The notes beneath the pieces are model-generated. The model saw nothing but the letters and a program-made list of their open reading frames with translations, did not search any database and had not been told where the DNA came from. Both the position numbers and the translations under genes were made by a program. 64,000 nt of DNA from CAZWRV01 sp964636325 (GTDB lineage Bacteria > Verrucomicrobiota > Lentisphaeria > Victivallales > GWF2-50-93): positions 17,330-81,329 of the forward strand of contig CAZWRV010000016.1 in the NCBI GenBank assembly GCA_964636325.1, in the 5' to 3' direction. Below, piece by piece: positions 45,240 to 53,208 of this stretch (positions are counted from its first letter, which is position 1; each line of letters begins with the position of its first letter).

Positions 45240-45297
45240 TCGTCTCATAATAATATGGACACCACCGACCTCGCGTCGGCGGTGAACATGACGGGGG
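45236..45297. repeat. Dispersed repeat with covarying hairpin, copy B
   Basis: Starts at the stop codon of the Spo0M-like gene with CTAATCGTCTC and ends GGTGAACATGACGGGGGA, as in copy A at 38625-38691. The hairpin pairs CACCACCGAC (45260-45269) with GTCGGCGGTG (45275-45284); two base pairs differ from copy A in a compensatory manner. Confidence 0.7.
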
Positions 45298-45307
45298 AGC
45301 AGGTTAG

Positions 45308-45336
45308 ATTCAGTGAACTACGCCCTTTCACTGAAT
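45308..45336. terminator. Perfect 10-bp hairpin between convergent genes
   Basis: ATTCAGTGAA (45308-45317) and TTCACTGAAT (45327-45336) with a 9-base loop, placed between the Spo0M-like gene and the convergent hydrogenase gene. A shared terminator is plausible, although the flanking T runs are short. Confidence 0.5.
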
Positions 45337-45382
45337 ATTTGCCATTTGTATCAGTCGTCCGGTGCCTGCTAACCGCCGTCCG

Positions 45383-47119
45383 TCATATATTCTGGCGCTT
45401 GGAATAATGGGTATGCAGGAGGCTGTGCGCGAGTTCCGAGCCGGGCTTGTCGAGGAAGTCGCGGTAGAGCTTCTGGACGTAGAAGTTCTCGTGGGACTTG
45501 CGGACGGTCTTCATCCTGTCCTCCTCGTAGATGGCCTGACGGCGCTTCTCGAGGATGGAAGTGTCGCCGTGGATGTATGGCTGGCCGCCGCCGTTGAGGC
45601 ATCCGCCGGGGCATGCCATGATTTCGATGGCGTGATAGTCTGACTTCCCGCGCCGGATCTTCTCCAGGAGCTGGCGCGCATTGCCCAGGCCGGAGCTTAT
45701 CGCGACCTTGATTGTCCTGCCGGCGATGCCGACCTGCGCCTCCCTGATGCCCTGCATTCCGCGGACGTCCTCGAAGTCGACATGCTCGACCGGTGTTCCG
45801 CCGAGCCAGTCGGACGCCGTCCTCAGCACAGCCTCGATCACTCCGCCCGTGGCGCCGAAGATTACGCCCGCGCCGGTAGACTCGCCGAGCGGGTTGTCGA
45901 ATGCGGAGTTACGGATCTGGCCGAACTCGATGCCGGACTCCTTCAGCATCCCGGCAAGCTCGCGGGTGGTGATCACGATGTCCACGTCGCGGACGCCGTC
46001 CGGCGCGAACTCCCTCCTCGACGCCTCGTATTTCTTCGCGAGGCAGGGCATCACCGAGACCATCACTATCTCGCTCGGGGTCAGCCCGATCTTCCTGGCG
46101 TAGAAGCTCTTTGCTATCGCGCCTAGCATCTGCTGGGGCGACTTCGCGGTCGAGGGTATGTGTATCAGGTCGGGGAACTGATGCTCGAAGAACTTCACCC
46201 AGCCGGGGCAGCAGGACGTCAGGATGGGGAGGTTTTCGTTCTTCTGCAGGCGTCCGATGAACTCTGTTGTCTCCTCCATGATCGTCAGATCAGCCGCGAA
46301 GTCTGTGTCGAAGACCTTGTCGAAGCCGAGCATCTTGAGCGCGGTCACGAGCTTGCCGGTGCTGATCGAGCCCGGCGGAAGGCCGAACTCCTCGCCGATC
46401 GCCACGCGGACCGCCGGGGCCGTCTGGACTATCACATGCTTCTTGTCGTCGTTGAGCGCGCGCCATACGTCGTATGTCCTGCTCATCTCCGTCAGGGCGC
46501 CGACCGGGCATACCGACACGCACTGGCCGCAGAACGTGCATTTGGTGTCGGCGAGCGGCTTTTCGCCCGTCGGCGCCACGACCGACCAGAAGCCGCGGCG
46601 CACGCCCGACAGTATCCCAACGGTCTGTATCGTGTTGCATGCCGTCTCGCAGCGGCGGCACATGATGCACTTGTTGGTGTCCCTGACGATCGCCTCGTTT
46701 GCCATGTCTAGCGGGTAGTTGAGCCTTTCCCCCTCGTAGACTATCCTGTGCAGGCCCATTTCCTGGGCGAGCGCCTGCAGCTCGCAGTCCAGGTTTTTCT
46801 CGCAGGTCAGGCACTCCTTCGGATGGTTGGAAAGCAGCAGGTCGAGTATCGTCCGCCGGGCGTTGATTACCCTAAGCGTGTTGGTCTTGACGTCCATGCC
46901 TTCGGCCGCGGGCGTGCAGCACGCCGGCGCCAGGTTCTTGCGCCCCTTGATCTCCACGAGGCATATCCGGCACGATCCTATCCTGTGCTCCAGCTTGAAG
47001 CATTCAAGCTCCAGATGGCACAAAGTAGGAATGCCTATGTTAAGCCGGCCCGCCGCCTCGAGCACCGTCGCGCCCTCGTCGACCGCCACCGCCTGTCCGT
47101 TTATCGTAAGCTTCACCAT
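45383..47119 (-). CDS. [FeFe] hydrogenase catalytic subunit, HydA/HndD type
   Basis: 578 residues from ATG 47119; a TTG three codons earlier is less likely. N-terminal [2Fe-2S] ferredoxin domain (C-x-L-E... GSCRICLVEIKG ... ACCTPA), the His-Cys3 cluster segment (HPKECLTCEKNLDC), two [4Fe-4S] motifs (CIMCRRCETAC, CTFCGQCVSVCPVG) and an intact H-cluster: TSCCPGW (near 300), MPCLAKKYEA (near 356), ACPGGCLNGGGQP (near 500), then the small-subunit-like C-terminus. This is the subunit of NAD(P)-linked or electron-bifurcating hydrogenases; the partner subunits and the maturases HydE, HydF and HydG are not in the window. Supports a fermentative life style with H2 production or use. Confidence 0.95.
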   Translation of the reverse strand: MVKLTINGQAVAVDEGATVLEAAGRLNIGIPTLCHLELECFKLEHRIGSCRICLVEIKGRKNLAPACCTPAAEGMDVKTNTLRVINARRTILDLLLSNHPKECLTCEKNLDCELQALAQEMGLHRIVYEGERLNYPLDMANEAIVRDTNKCIMCRRCETACNTIQTVGILSGVRRGFWSVVAPTGEKPLADTKCTFCGQCVSVCPVGALTEMSRTYDVWRALNDDKKHVIVQTAPAVRVAIGEEFGLPPGSISTGKLVTALKMLGFDKVFDTDFAADLTIMEETTEFIGRLQKNENLPILTSCCPGWVKFFEHQFPDLIHIPSTAKSPQQMLGAIAKSFYARKIGLTPSEIVMVSVMPCLAKKYEASRREFAPDGVRDVDIVITTRELAGMLKESGIEFGQIRNSAFDNPLGESTGAGVIFGATGGVIEAVLRTASDWLGGTPVEHVDFEDVRGMQGIREAQVGIAGRTIKVAISSGLGNARQLLEKIRRGKSDYHAIEIMACPGGCLNGGGQPYIHGDTSILEKRRQAIYEEDRMKTVRKSHENFYVQKLYRDFLDKPGSELAHSLLHTHYSKRQNI

Positions 47120-47442
47120 GTCTCGCAAATCCCCGGGTTAAGAAACCTGAAATTGGCTCTAAGGACGAATTCAGGCCTAAATCTACCCCCGTTTTCCGCA
47201 AAATAAATCCCGGCGCGGGAAAAATATGGAACTGACGGCCAGAAGACGCGGTCGAAAAAACATGTCGGATTTCGACATTCGTATTTTGGGTTGTCGGCGT
47301 AGCCCGGCTTGGGAGCATCAAATCAGCAAGCTGCGCCCTTCTGCCAAAGTCATGCTTTCGGGCTCCGGCCGTCCGCGTTTGTCAATGGTTCCTCCGGGGG
47401 ATATATTTGAGAAAATACAAAATTCCAACACAGGGGTTCAGC

Positions 47443-48627
47443 ATGAGGTTTTTTACCTTACTTCCCGCCGCGCTTCTTATCGTCCTAGTCCAGGGCTGCG
47501 GGGTGATTCCGCCGGGCGAATGGATCCGCGGCAGCACATGCGCTCACAGCAGCCGCGGGGAGGGGGACACTCCGCCGGAGTTCGTGGCGAAGTGGTATCA
47601 CGACAACGGCTACAGCTTCGTGGTCATGTCTGACAAGAATCTCTTCTACAACGTGAAGGAGGTGGTCCTGCCTGGCAACGAGCCCAAGAGGAAAGACTTC
47701 GTCCTGGTACCCGGCGAAACGGTGGTCGACGCCAGATCCGGCGTCCGGGTCGGCGTCATAAACAACGGACGGGTGATCCCCTCTCCGATAGAGAAAAGCG
47801 CCGCGCTCTTCGTCCAGACCGTGCTCGACGACACCGCGATGGCCGGAGGTGTGGCGGTAATAAAGCATCCGAACTTCGGATACGGCCTTACCCTTGCGGA
47901 CCTCTCCGGGCTGAAGGGCGTGCTTCACATGGAAGTCTACAGCACCAGGCCGGGCGCGAACAATGACGGCGACAAGGATCATCCGTCGGCCGAGGCTCTA
48001 TGGGACGCGCTTCTGACGAAGGGCAAGGCAGTCTACGGCGTCGCATGCGACGACTTCACCTCATACGCCAAGATCCCTCCTGTGCGCGCATGGATAATGG
48101 TCGCCACGGACTCGCTTGAGCCGAAGGACATAGCCTCCGCGATAAGAAACGGGGAATTCTACTCGACGACAGGTGTGCTGCTTTCCGGCTTCAAGGCGGC
48201 GCAGGACGAATACAGCGTAGCGGTGGACGTGGAGAAAATGGAAGCGCTGCGCAGGGAGTTCAAGCTTCATGGGACGCCCGCTCCCGACGCCGACGAAGGC
48301 TGCAGGATAGACTTCATCGGCGCCAAGGGCGAAATCATCAAGTCGTCAAGCTGGAGTTCCTCCTCGCTAGGCGTGGACAAAGACTACCCATACGTCAGGG
48401 CAAAGGTGTCCTACACGTTCAAGAACCGGGACGGCCAGCTCGAACAGGTCTTCGCATGGACGCAGCCCGTCTTCACCGACGGAAGACTTGCGAAGATCGC
48501 GGAGGAAGAGAAGAAAAGGGCGCCCTCCTGGAAAAAAAACGGCGATGTGAAGCCGGACATGCAGAAGATAATGAAGATGATCGAGGAAGATCAGAAAAAA
48601 CAGCGGCGGAAAACCGATGGCGAATAG
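47443..48627 (+). CDS. PHP-domain (CehA/McbA-like) lipoprotein with degenerate metal site
   Basis: 394 residues from ATG 47443, with AGGGG upstream. Residues 1-19 are a lipoprotein signal (LLIVLVQGC, Cys19). The fold is that of CehA/McbA-type PHP hydrolases: GDTPPEFVAKWYHDNGYSFV is characteristic. However the first HxH is CxH here (STCAH, Cys33-x-His35), the TDHN motif is SDKN (64-66) and the late DDxH is DDFT. With at least three metal ligands changed it may be catalytically dead or use a different metal set. A Lys-rich tail ends the protein. The preceding gap 47120-47442 between the divergent hydrogenase gene and this gene holds no feature I can support. Confidence 0.75.
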   Translation: MRFFTLLPAALLIVLVQGCGVIPPGEWIRGSTCAHSSRGEGDTPPEFVAKWYHDNGYSFVVMSDKNLFYNVKEVVLPGNEPKRKDFVLVPGETVVDARSGVRVGVINNGRVIPSPIEKSAALFVQTVLDDTAMAGGVAVIKHPNFGYGLTLADLSGLKGVLHMEVYSTRPGANNDGDKDHPSAEALWDALLTKGKAVYGVACDDFTSYAKIPPVRAWIMVATDSLEPKDIASAIRNGEFYSTTGVLLSGFKAAQDEYSVAVDVEKMEALRREFKLHGTPAPDADEGCRIDFIGAKGEIIKSSSWSSSSLGVDKDYPYVRAKVSYTFKNRDGQLEQVFAWTQPVFTDGRLAKIAEEEKKRAPSWKKNGDVKPDMQKIMKMIEEDQKKQRRKTDGE

Positions 48628-48644
48628 CGGATAACTCAAACCGC

Positions 48645-48659
48645 AGTTCCGGAGGAACT
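48645..48659. terminator. Small hairpin between convergent genes
   Basis: AGTTCC-GGA-GGAACT followed by TATTT, in the 31-base gap between the PHP-like gene and the FabZ-type gene; it could serve both directions. Confidence 0.4.
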
Positions 48660-49600
48660 TATTTCCCCTTCTCCGCCTGCGCCGGATCCACGACCGCGAA
48701 GGTCATGACAGTCCTCGAAATCAGCTTGCCGTCCACATGGATGCAGCCTTCCCCTCTGCCGAATCTGGAGCTTCCCTCGGGCAGTTCGACTTCTATGACC
48801 AGCTGGTCGCCAGGATGGACCGGCTCTAAATATTCGGCCTCCTTGATGGACATGAAAAGGGCGATCTTGCCCTTGTTCTCGGGCTTCGAGAGCTGGAGGA
48901 CGCAGCCTGCCTGCGCGACGATTTCCGACTGGATCGTGCCCGGGAGAACCGCATAATCCGGAGTGTAGCCGTGGAAGAAGGGCTCGCTCGAGCTGACGTT
49001 CTTGACCGCGACGACGTGGCTACCCTTGATCGACGCGATGTAGTCCACCAGGAGGAATGGATACCTGTGCGGGATTATCGACATTATCTTCGCCTGATCC
49101 ATCGCAACATCGTCCGTCCGGTCCAGCGTGTTGAAGGACAATGGCATCGCCTTGTGCCTGGCCTTCGGGCGGGCTGCGACCACCATGTTCGCCTGGCAGG
49201 TCACGCCGTAGTTGCTCTTGTTTTCCGCGTAAAGCACGGCGGATCCGTCATTAATCTCCTTGACCTCCACATGGATGAGGAGCCTGTCGCCCGGCATCGC
49301 CGGCTTGCGGAACTTGACATTGTTTAGGGACTTAAGGTAGATTTCACCGTTGCCGCGCGGATCTAGCTTCTCCTTGACCGCCGCGGCCGCGACCTGGAAC
49401 ATGGCCTCCACCTGCAGCACGCCCGGCATGATCGGGTGGCCGGGGAAATGCCCCTGGAAAACCTCCTCGTTGAACGAAAGGCTCTTCAGTCCTGTGAACT
49501 TCGTGTCGGATTCCCTGAGCAGCCGGTCGATCAGCAGCATTGGGTATCTGTAGGGAAGAACTTCCTTTATCCGTTCGAAACAAAGCACGTTCTCGTCCAT
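48659..49600 (-). CDS. Tandem FabZ-type hotdog protein (3-hydroxyacyl-ACP dehydratase family)
   Basis: 313 residues made of two hotdog domains. The first (1-150) has the complete FabZ active site: GHFPGHPIMPGVLQVEAMFQ with His51 and Glu65. The second (about 165-305) starts SIIPHRYPFLLVDYIASIKG but carries FFHGYTPDYAVLPGTIQSEI, where the HFPGHP loop is altered while the Glu is kept. A single FabZ is about 145 residues and dimerises; the fusion probably forms the dimer within one chain. It lies 168 bases downstream of lpxC on the same strand, the context known from lipid A operons (and from LpxC-FabZ fusions in other phyla), so a role in supplying 3-hydroxyacyl chains is likely. Confidence 0.85.
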   Translation of the reverse strand: MDENVLCFERIKEVLPYRYPMLLIDRLLRESDTKFTGLKSLSFNEEVFQGHFPGHPIMPGVLQVEAMFQVAAAAVKEKLDPRGNGEIYLKSLNNVKFRKPAMPGDRLLIHVEVKEINDGSAVLYAENKSNYGVTCQANMVVAARPKARHKAMPLSFNTLDRTDDVAMDQAKIMSIIPHRYPFLLVDYIASIKGSHVVAVKNVSSSEPFFHGYTPDYAVLPGTIQSEIVAQAGCVLQLSKPENKGKIALFMSIKEAEYLEPVHPGDQLVIEVELPEGSSRFGRGEGCIHVDGKLISRTVMTFAVVDPAQAEKGK

Positions 49601-49661
49601 AGTGAAACACCTCGGTTTTTATATTCGGCGGCCGAAGCGGCCTCAATTTGGCTTCAGTGTT

Positions 49662-49702
49662 CAGGTTTCAGCATCGTCCCGACAGCTGACACCCGAAACC
49701 TG
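49662..49702. repeat. Imperfect palindrome in the lpxC-fabZ gap
   Basis: CAGGTTTC (49662-49669) pairs with GAAACCTG (49695-49702). The interior contains CCCGACAGCTGACACCC, similar to the GGTGTCN family seen around the four-helix-bundle gene at 2210-2746. The rest of the gap holds nothing else. Confidence 0.5.
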
Positions 49703-49768
49703 CGCCCTTCGAAATTCCCTGGCATCAGGAGCCAATTTCAAATCTCAAATTTAGGATTGGCCCTCAAG

Positions 49769-50620
49769 TTAAACTGCGGCCTGGACTGCATCATGCGAGG
49801 CCAGCAGCTTCTGGACAAGCATGATGTTGGCAGGATGTCCCGGCTTGATTGCGATCACGTGCGCCTTCACCCTTCTTCCCGCGAGGTAGAGGTCTCCGAC
49901 GATGTCGAGGACCTTGTGCCTGACAAGCTCGTTGGGGAACCGCATCCCCTCCCTGCAGATTATCGCGCCCTGGTGAAGGACGATGGCGTTGTCGAGGCTA
50001 CCGCCCTTGATGAGCCCCGCGGCTATGAGCTTCTCCAGCTCATGATACATGCAGAATGTCCTGGCGGAAGCTATCTCATCGGAGAATGTGCGGACGTTGA
50101 TCTCGCCCGCGTAATACTGCGCGTCCAGAGGGGTCGCCCCGTAGGCTATTATGCATGTTATCTTCAGCGAGTCCGACGGCAGGGCGAGTATCTTGGTATC
50201 CCTGTCTTCGACAATCGTCGGAGAGGGCACCGAGAAGATGTCTGCCGGCGCATCCTGCTCCTCTATGCCCGCGTCTAGGATCATCTGCACGTATCCTGCC
50301 GCGCTACCATCTATGATTGGCGGCTCCATACCGTCCATCCCGATGTATGCGTTGTCTATGCCGGAGGCGTGGAGGGCCGCCAGGACATGCTCGACAGTGT
50401 AGACCTTGGCCCTGCCGCTGGCGATCGTAGTGCCGCGCTTGACGTCCACGACGTTCGCGGCCGTCGCCCGGACGCTCGGGGCGCCTTCGATGTCCGTCCT
50501 GATGAAGACAATCCCGGTGTCCGGAGGCGCCGGCATCATCGTGAGGTGCGCCCGCCCGCCCGTATGCAGGGCTATGCCTGACAGCTTCGACGTCCCCTTC
50601 AATGTCCTCTGCTTTTCCAT
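49769..50620 (-). CDS. lpxC: UDP-3-O-acyl-N-acetylglucosamine deacetylase
   Basis: 283 residues from ATG 50620, chosen because AGGA lies 6 bases before it and because LpxC normally starts 5-10 residues before the TLKGTSKLSGIALHTGG block. VYTVEHVLAALHASGIDNA contains the first zinc His; GSLDNAIVLHQGAII and ELVRHKVLDIVGDLYLAGRR give the remaining His and Asp ligands, and AHVIAIKPGHPANIMLVQKL the C-terminal His. Zn-dependent committed step of lipid A synthesis in the cytoplasm. Proof of a Gram-negative envelope. Confidence 0.95.
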   Translation of the reverse strand: MEKQRTLKGTSKLSGIALHTGGRAHLTMMPAPPDTGIVFIRTDIEGAPSVRATAANVVDVKRGTTIASGRAKVYTVEHVLAALHASGIDNAYIGMDGMEPPIIDGSAAGYVQMILDAGIEEQDAPADIFSVPSPTIVEDRDTKILALPSDSLKITCIIAYGATPLDAQYYAGEINVRTFSDEIASARTFCMYHELEKLIAAGLIKGGSLDNAIVLHQGAIICREGMRFPNELVRHKVLDIVGDLYLAGRRVKAHVIAIKPGHPANIMLVQKLLASHDAVQAAV

Positions 50621-50713
50621 GATCATTCCTGCCGTCCGATGTAAAAGACGGCTTTTAATATACACGCCAGGCCGTAAATTAAAATGAGCCGAATAAACAT
50701 TTTTGGATTGCTG

Positions 50714-51703
50714 ATGGAAGGAAAGCTAAAGGCCGTATTCATACTCGGACCTACCGCGTCGGGAAAAACCCGGCTGGCGGCCAGGATTGCGCGCTTATTC
50801 GGCGGCGAAATCATCAGCGCGGACTCGCGGCAGGTCTACAGGGGCATGGACATCGGGACAGGCAAGGACCTCGCCGAATACGTCCAGGACGGACTGCCTG
50901 TCCCATGTCACCTGATCGACATCGCGGAGCCCGGCGACGAATACAATCTGAGCAGGTTCTGCACGGACTTCAAGGAGGCGTTGCTGGGAGTCGCCGCCAG
51001 GGGAAGGCTGCCTGTCGCGGTCGGCGGCAGCGCGATGTACATATCCGCGGTCCTTAACGAATACGAACTGCCCGGCGGACCGCCCATCCCTGAGCTCCGC
51101 GAGGAGCTTGCGGACAAAACAAACGCAGATATAGCCGCCATGATCGGGAAGCTTGCTGAGACAGAAAATGCCTCCGGCGTGGATGTCAACAACAGGAACC
51201 GCCTCGTCAGGACCCTCGAAAGGCTCTCGTCACCCGGCTCCGGACGCGCCCCCGCACCCCTCAATGCCGACTGGCTCCTCATCGGCACTTACCTGCCGCG
51301 GACCGAAATCCATAGGAGAATCCAGGCAAGGCTCGAAGAACGGCTAGGCGCCGGCATGATCGAAGAGGTCCGGCGCCTCCATGACAAGGGCCTCCCCTGG
51401 GAAAAGATCGAATATTTCGGCCTCGAATACAGGGCCTGCGCCCTCTTGCTCCAGGGGAAAATCGGACTGGAGGAAATGAAGTCGCAGCTACTCGCAAAAA
51501 TCCGCCAGTTCGCCCGCCGACAGGACATCTGGTTCAGGAAGCTCGAACGCCAGGGGTGGAAAATATTCTGGATCCGGCCCGATGACTACACCAAGGCCGG
51601 CAGGCTCATCTCCGACTTCCTCAAGGGAGACCCGCTCAACGATCCGGATATAAGGATTTCCGAGACCTTTTATGGCAAGAAAAGTTTCAGAAAACGCGCT
51701 TGA
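50714..51703 (+). CDS. miaA: tRNA dimethylallyltransferase
   Basis: 329 residues from ATG 50714 (MEGKLKAVFILGPTASGKT), which gives the usual distance to the P-loop; ATG 50684 upstream lacks a ribosome-binding site. P-loop GPTASGKT, ADSRQVYRGMDIGTGKD, HLIDIAEPGDEYNLSRF and VGGSAMYISAVLNEYELPGG are the family blocks. Adds dimethylallyl to A37 of tRNAs that read codons starting with U. Divergent from lpxC. Confidence 0.96.
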   Translation: MEGKLKAVFILGPTASGKTRLAARIARLFGGEIISADSRQVYRGMDIGTGKDLAEYVQDGLPVPCHLIDIAEPGDEYNLSRFCTDFKEALLGVAARGRLPVAVGGSAMYISAVLNEYELPGGPPIPELREELADKTNADIAAMIGKLAETENASGVDVNNRNRLVRTLERLSSPGSGRAPAPLNADWLLIGTYLPRTEIHRRIQARLEERLGAGMIEEVRRLHDKGLPWEKIEYFGLEYRACALLLQGKIGLEEMKSQLLAKIRQFARRQDIWFRKLERQGWKIFWIRPDDYTKAGRLISDFLKGDPLNDPDIRISETFYGKKSFRKRA

Positions 51704-51766
51704 AATGATAACTAGACCGCATATATTCCTTACCGAGTTGTTAAACCTCTGAAGCGCGGGGAACAC

Positions 51767-52165
51767 ATGCCTGCCAAAGAACCACAGGCCAAAATACTCG
51801 TGGTAGACGACGACGACATGATCCGGGAGTTCCTGAAAAGGGTGCTCAAGAGCATCAACTACGAACCCATCTGCGCCTCCGACGGCGACAGCGCCATCAA
51901 GATACTCGAGTCCGAAAAGTCGGCCATCAAGCTGGTCATTGTCGACCTCCTCATGCCGATCATGACAGGATGGGAGCTCATCCAATACATAAAGAAGGAC
52001 AAGAACCTCAAGGACATCCCGGTAGTAGTCACCACCGGCCTCGACAACAACGAGAACCTCGAGAACATCAACGAATTCTGCGAGGCCGTCATCTGCAAGA
52101 GCGAGATGAACATCAGCAAGTTCACCGACATCGTCAACAAGATCGTCGCCAAGAACGCCAAATGA
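51767..52165 (+). CDS. Single-domain response regulator (CheY-like receiver)
   Basis: 132 residues, a receiver domain only. Acidic pocket VVDDDDMIREF (Asp14-17), phospho-acceptor Asp60 in LVIVDLLMP, Thr89/90 in VVTTG and the conserved Lys in VICKSEM. No output domain, so it acts by protein contact or as a phosphorelay element. The stop overlaps the start of the next gene (ATGA), so the two are co-translated. Confidence 0.92.
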   Translation: MPAKEPQAKILVVDDDDMIREFLKRVLKSINYEPICASDGDSAIKILESEKSAIKLVIVDLLMPIMTGWELIQYIKKDKNLKDIPVVVTTGLDNNENLENINEFCEAVICKSEMNISKFTDIVNKIVAKNAK

Positions 52166-52719
52166 CCACCCCCTCCATCCCGGATGCGGCAGGCACTGCG
52201 CTGATCCTCGTCGACATTCAGGAGAAGCTGCTTCCCGCCATCAGCTCCCACGAGGACATCGTCCGCAGGCAGAAAATCCTCGTCGGAGCCGCGAAAAATC
52301 TTCCCCTGCACGTCATAGTCACGGAGCAATACCCCAAAGGGCTCGGAAGGACCGTGCCCGAAATATCTTCCCTCTTCGACCCGGCTTGGCCGCTGATTGA
52401 AAAAACATCCTTCTCATGCTTCGGCGAACCCGCGTTCAGAACCCTCCTCAAGGCCAGCCCGTTCAAAAGCCTCATTGTCGCCGGAATAGAAACCCACGTC
52501 TGCATCCAGCAGACCGTCCTCGACGCACTCGACGACGGCTACCGGGTATTCGTCCCGGAAGACGCGGTCGGCTCAAGGAAGGAGCCCGAAAAGGCAGCAG
52601 CCCTCAGGCTCCTCGCCCGGCGCGGCGCCGCCGTGACAAGCGTCGAATCCGTCCTCTTCATGCTGATGAGGGACTCCCGGCACCCCGCCTTCAAGGCCAT
52701 CTCCGCACTCATCAAATAA
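52162..52719 (+). CDS. Isochorismatase-family cysteine hydrolase
   Basis: 185 residues starting at the ATG that overlaps the stop of the receiver gene. Catalytic triad Asp18 (LILVDIQEKLL), Lys81 (EKTSFSCF) and Cys114 (AGIETHVCIQQTVLDAL). This is the hydrolase subgroup that includes YcaC and nicotinamidase-like proteins; substrate unknown. Coupling to a receiver-domain gene is unusual for the family. Confidence 0.9.
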   Translation: MTTPSIPDAAGTALILVDIQEKLLPAISSHEDIVRRQKILVGAAKNLPLHVIVTEQYPKGLGRTVPEISSLFDPAWPLIEKTSFSCFGEPAFRTLLKASPFKSLIVAGIETHVCIQQTVLDALDDGYRVFVPEDAVGSRKEPEKAAALRLLARRGAAVTSVESVLFMLMRDSRHPAFKAISALIK

Positions 52720-52724
52720 AAGGT

Positions 52725-52813
52725 AATGCGTCAGTATTTGCCCCGCGCAGCGCGGGGAAGCGGCGTTCCGCTCTCAGCGATTGGCTATGGCTTCCCGGAA
52801 AATCTGACGCATT
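52725..52813. repeat. 89-base palindromic element upstream of tRNA-Glu
   Basis: AATGCGTCAG (52725-52734) and its reverse complement CTGACGCATT (52804-52813) enclose a perfect hairpin CCCCGCGC-A-GCGCGGGG (52741-52757) and a GGAAGC/GCTTCC pair. It begins 6 bases after the stop of the isochorismatase-type gene and may also act as its terminator. Confidence 0.7.
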
Positions 52814-52892
52814 GCAATAAAAGACCGCTTCCCCTCGCGTCAGGCTTGACTTTTGGACAATCCAATTTAAACTACAGGACTTTTCCCTCCAA

Positions 52893-52968
52893 GTCCCCAT
52901 CGTCTAGAGGCCTAGGACACCAGGTTTTCATCCTGGTAACAGGGGTTCGAATCCCCTTGGGGATGCCA
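52893..52968 (+). tRNA. tRNA-Glu (anticodon TTC)
   Basis: A complete cloverleaf of 76 bases with encoded CCA. Acceptor GTCCCCA pairs with TGGGGAT (first pair G-T wobble), D arm CGTCTAGAGGCCTAGG, anticodon stem CCAGG/CCTGG with loop TTTTCAT (anticodon TTC), T arm AGGGG-TTCGAAT-CCCCT, then discriminator G and CCA. It strongly resembles bacterial tRNA-Glu. Confidence 0.97.
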
Positions 52969-53174
52969 GTCTTCGGCAAGCACCAAGCGCCAAATTCCAA
53001 TCTCCAGACCTTTCATCTATCCTCCCATCCAAGGGCATGAGAATCCGACATCCCCAATTCTTGGCCGTCAGGTAAACACAATTCCGGATATCGCATAAGA
53101 ACCTTATTTAAAGCGGCTGGACAATTCCGGAAACGAATATTCATTACTGGACGCAAATACGTTTTTGATTCCAG

Positions 53175-53195
53175 CTGCGGCATCCGCAGTTTTTT
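53175..53195 (+). terminator. Rho-independent terminator just upstream of the UroD-like gene
   Basis: CTGCGG-CAT-CCGCAG followed by six T, a textbook terminator. It ends 13 bases before the start codon of the next gene and 4 bases before its ribosome-binding site. It may end the tRNA-Glu transcript or act as an attenuator of the downstream gene. The leader also has two copies of ACAATTCCGGA (53079-53089 and 53126-53136). Confidence 0.7.
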
Positions 53196-53208
53196 CCGGG
53201 AGGGAGAC

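Noticed and set aside
47226..47633. Plus-strand frame upstream of and overlapping the PHP-like gene
   Set aside because: Runs into a recognised gene out of frame and shows no domain; the gap 47120-47442 is left as non-coding.
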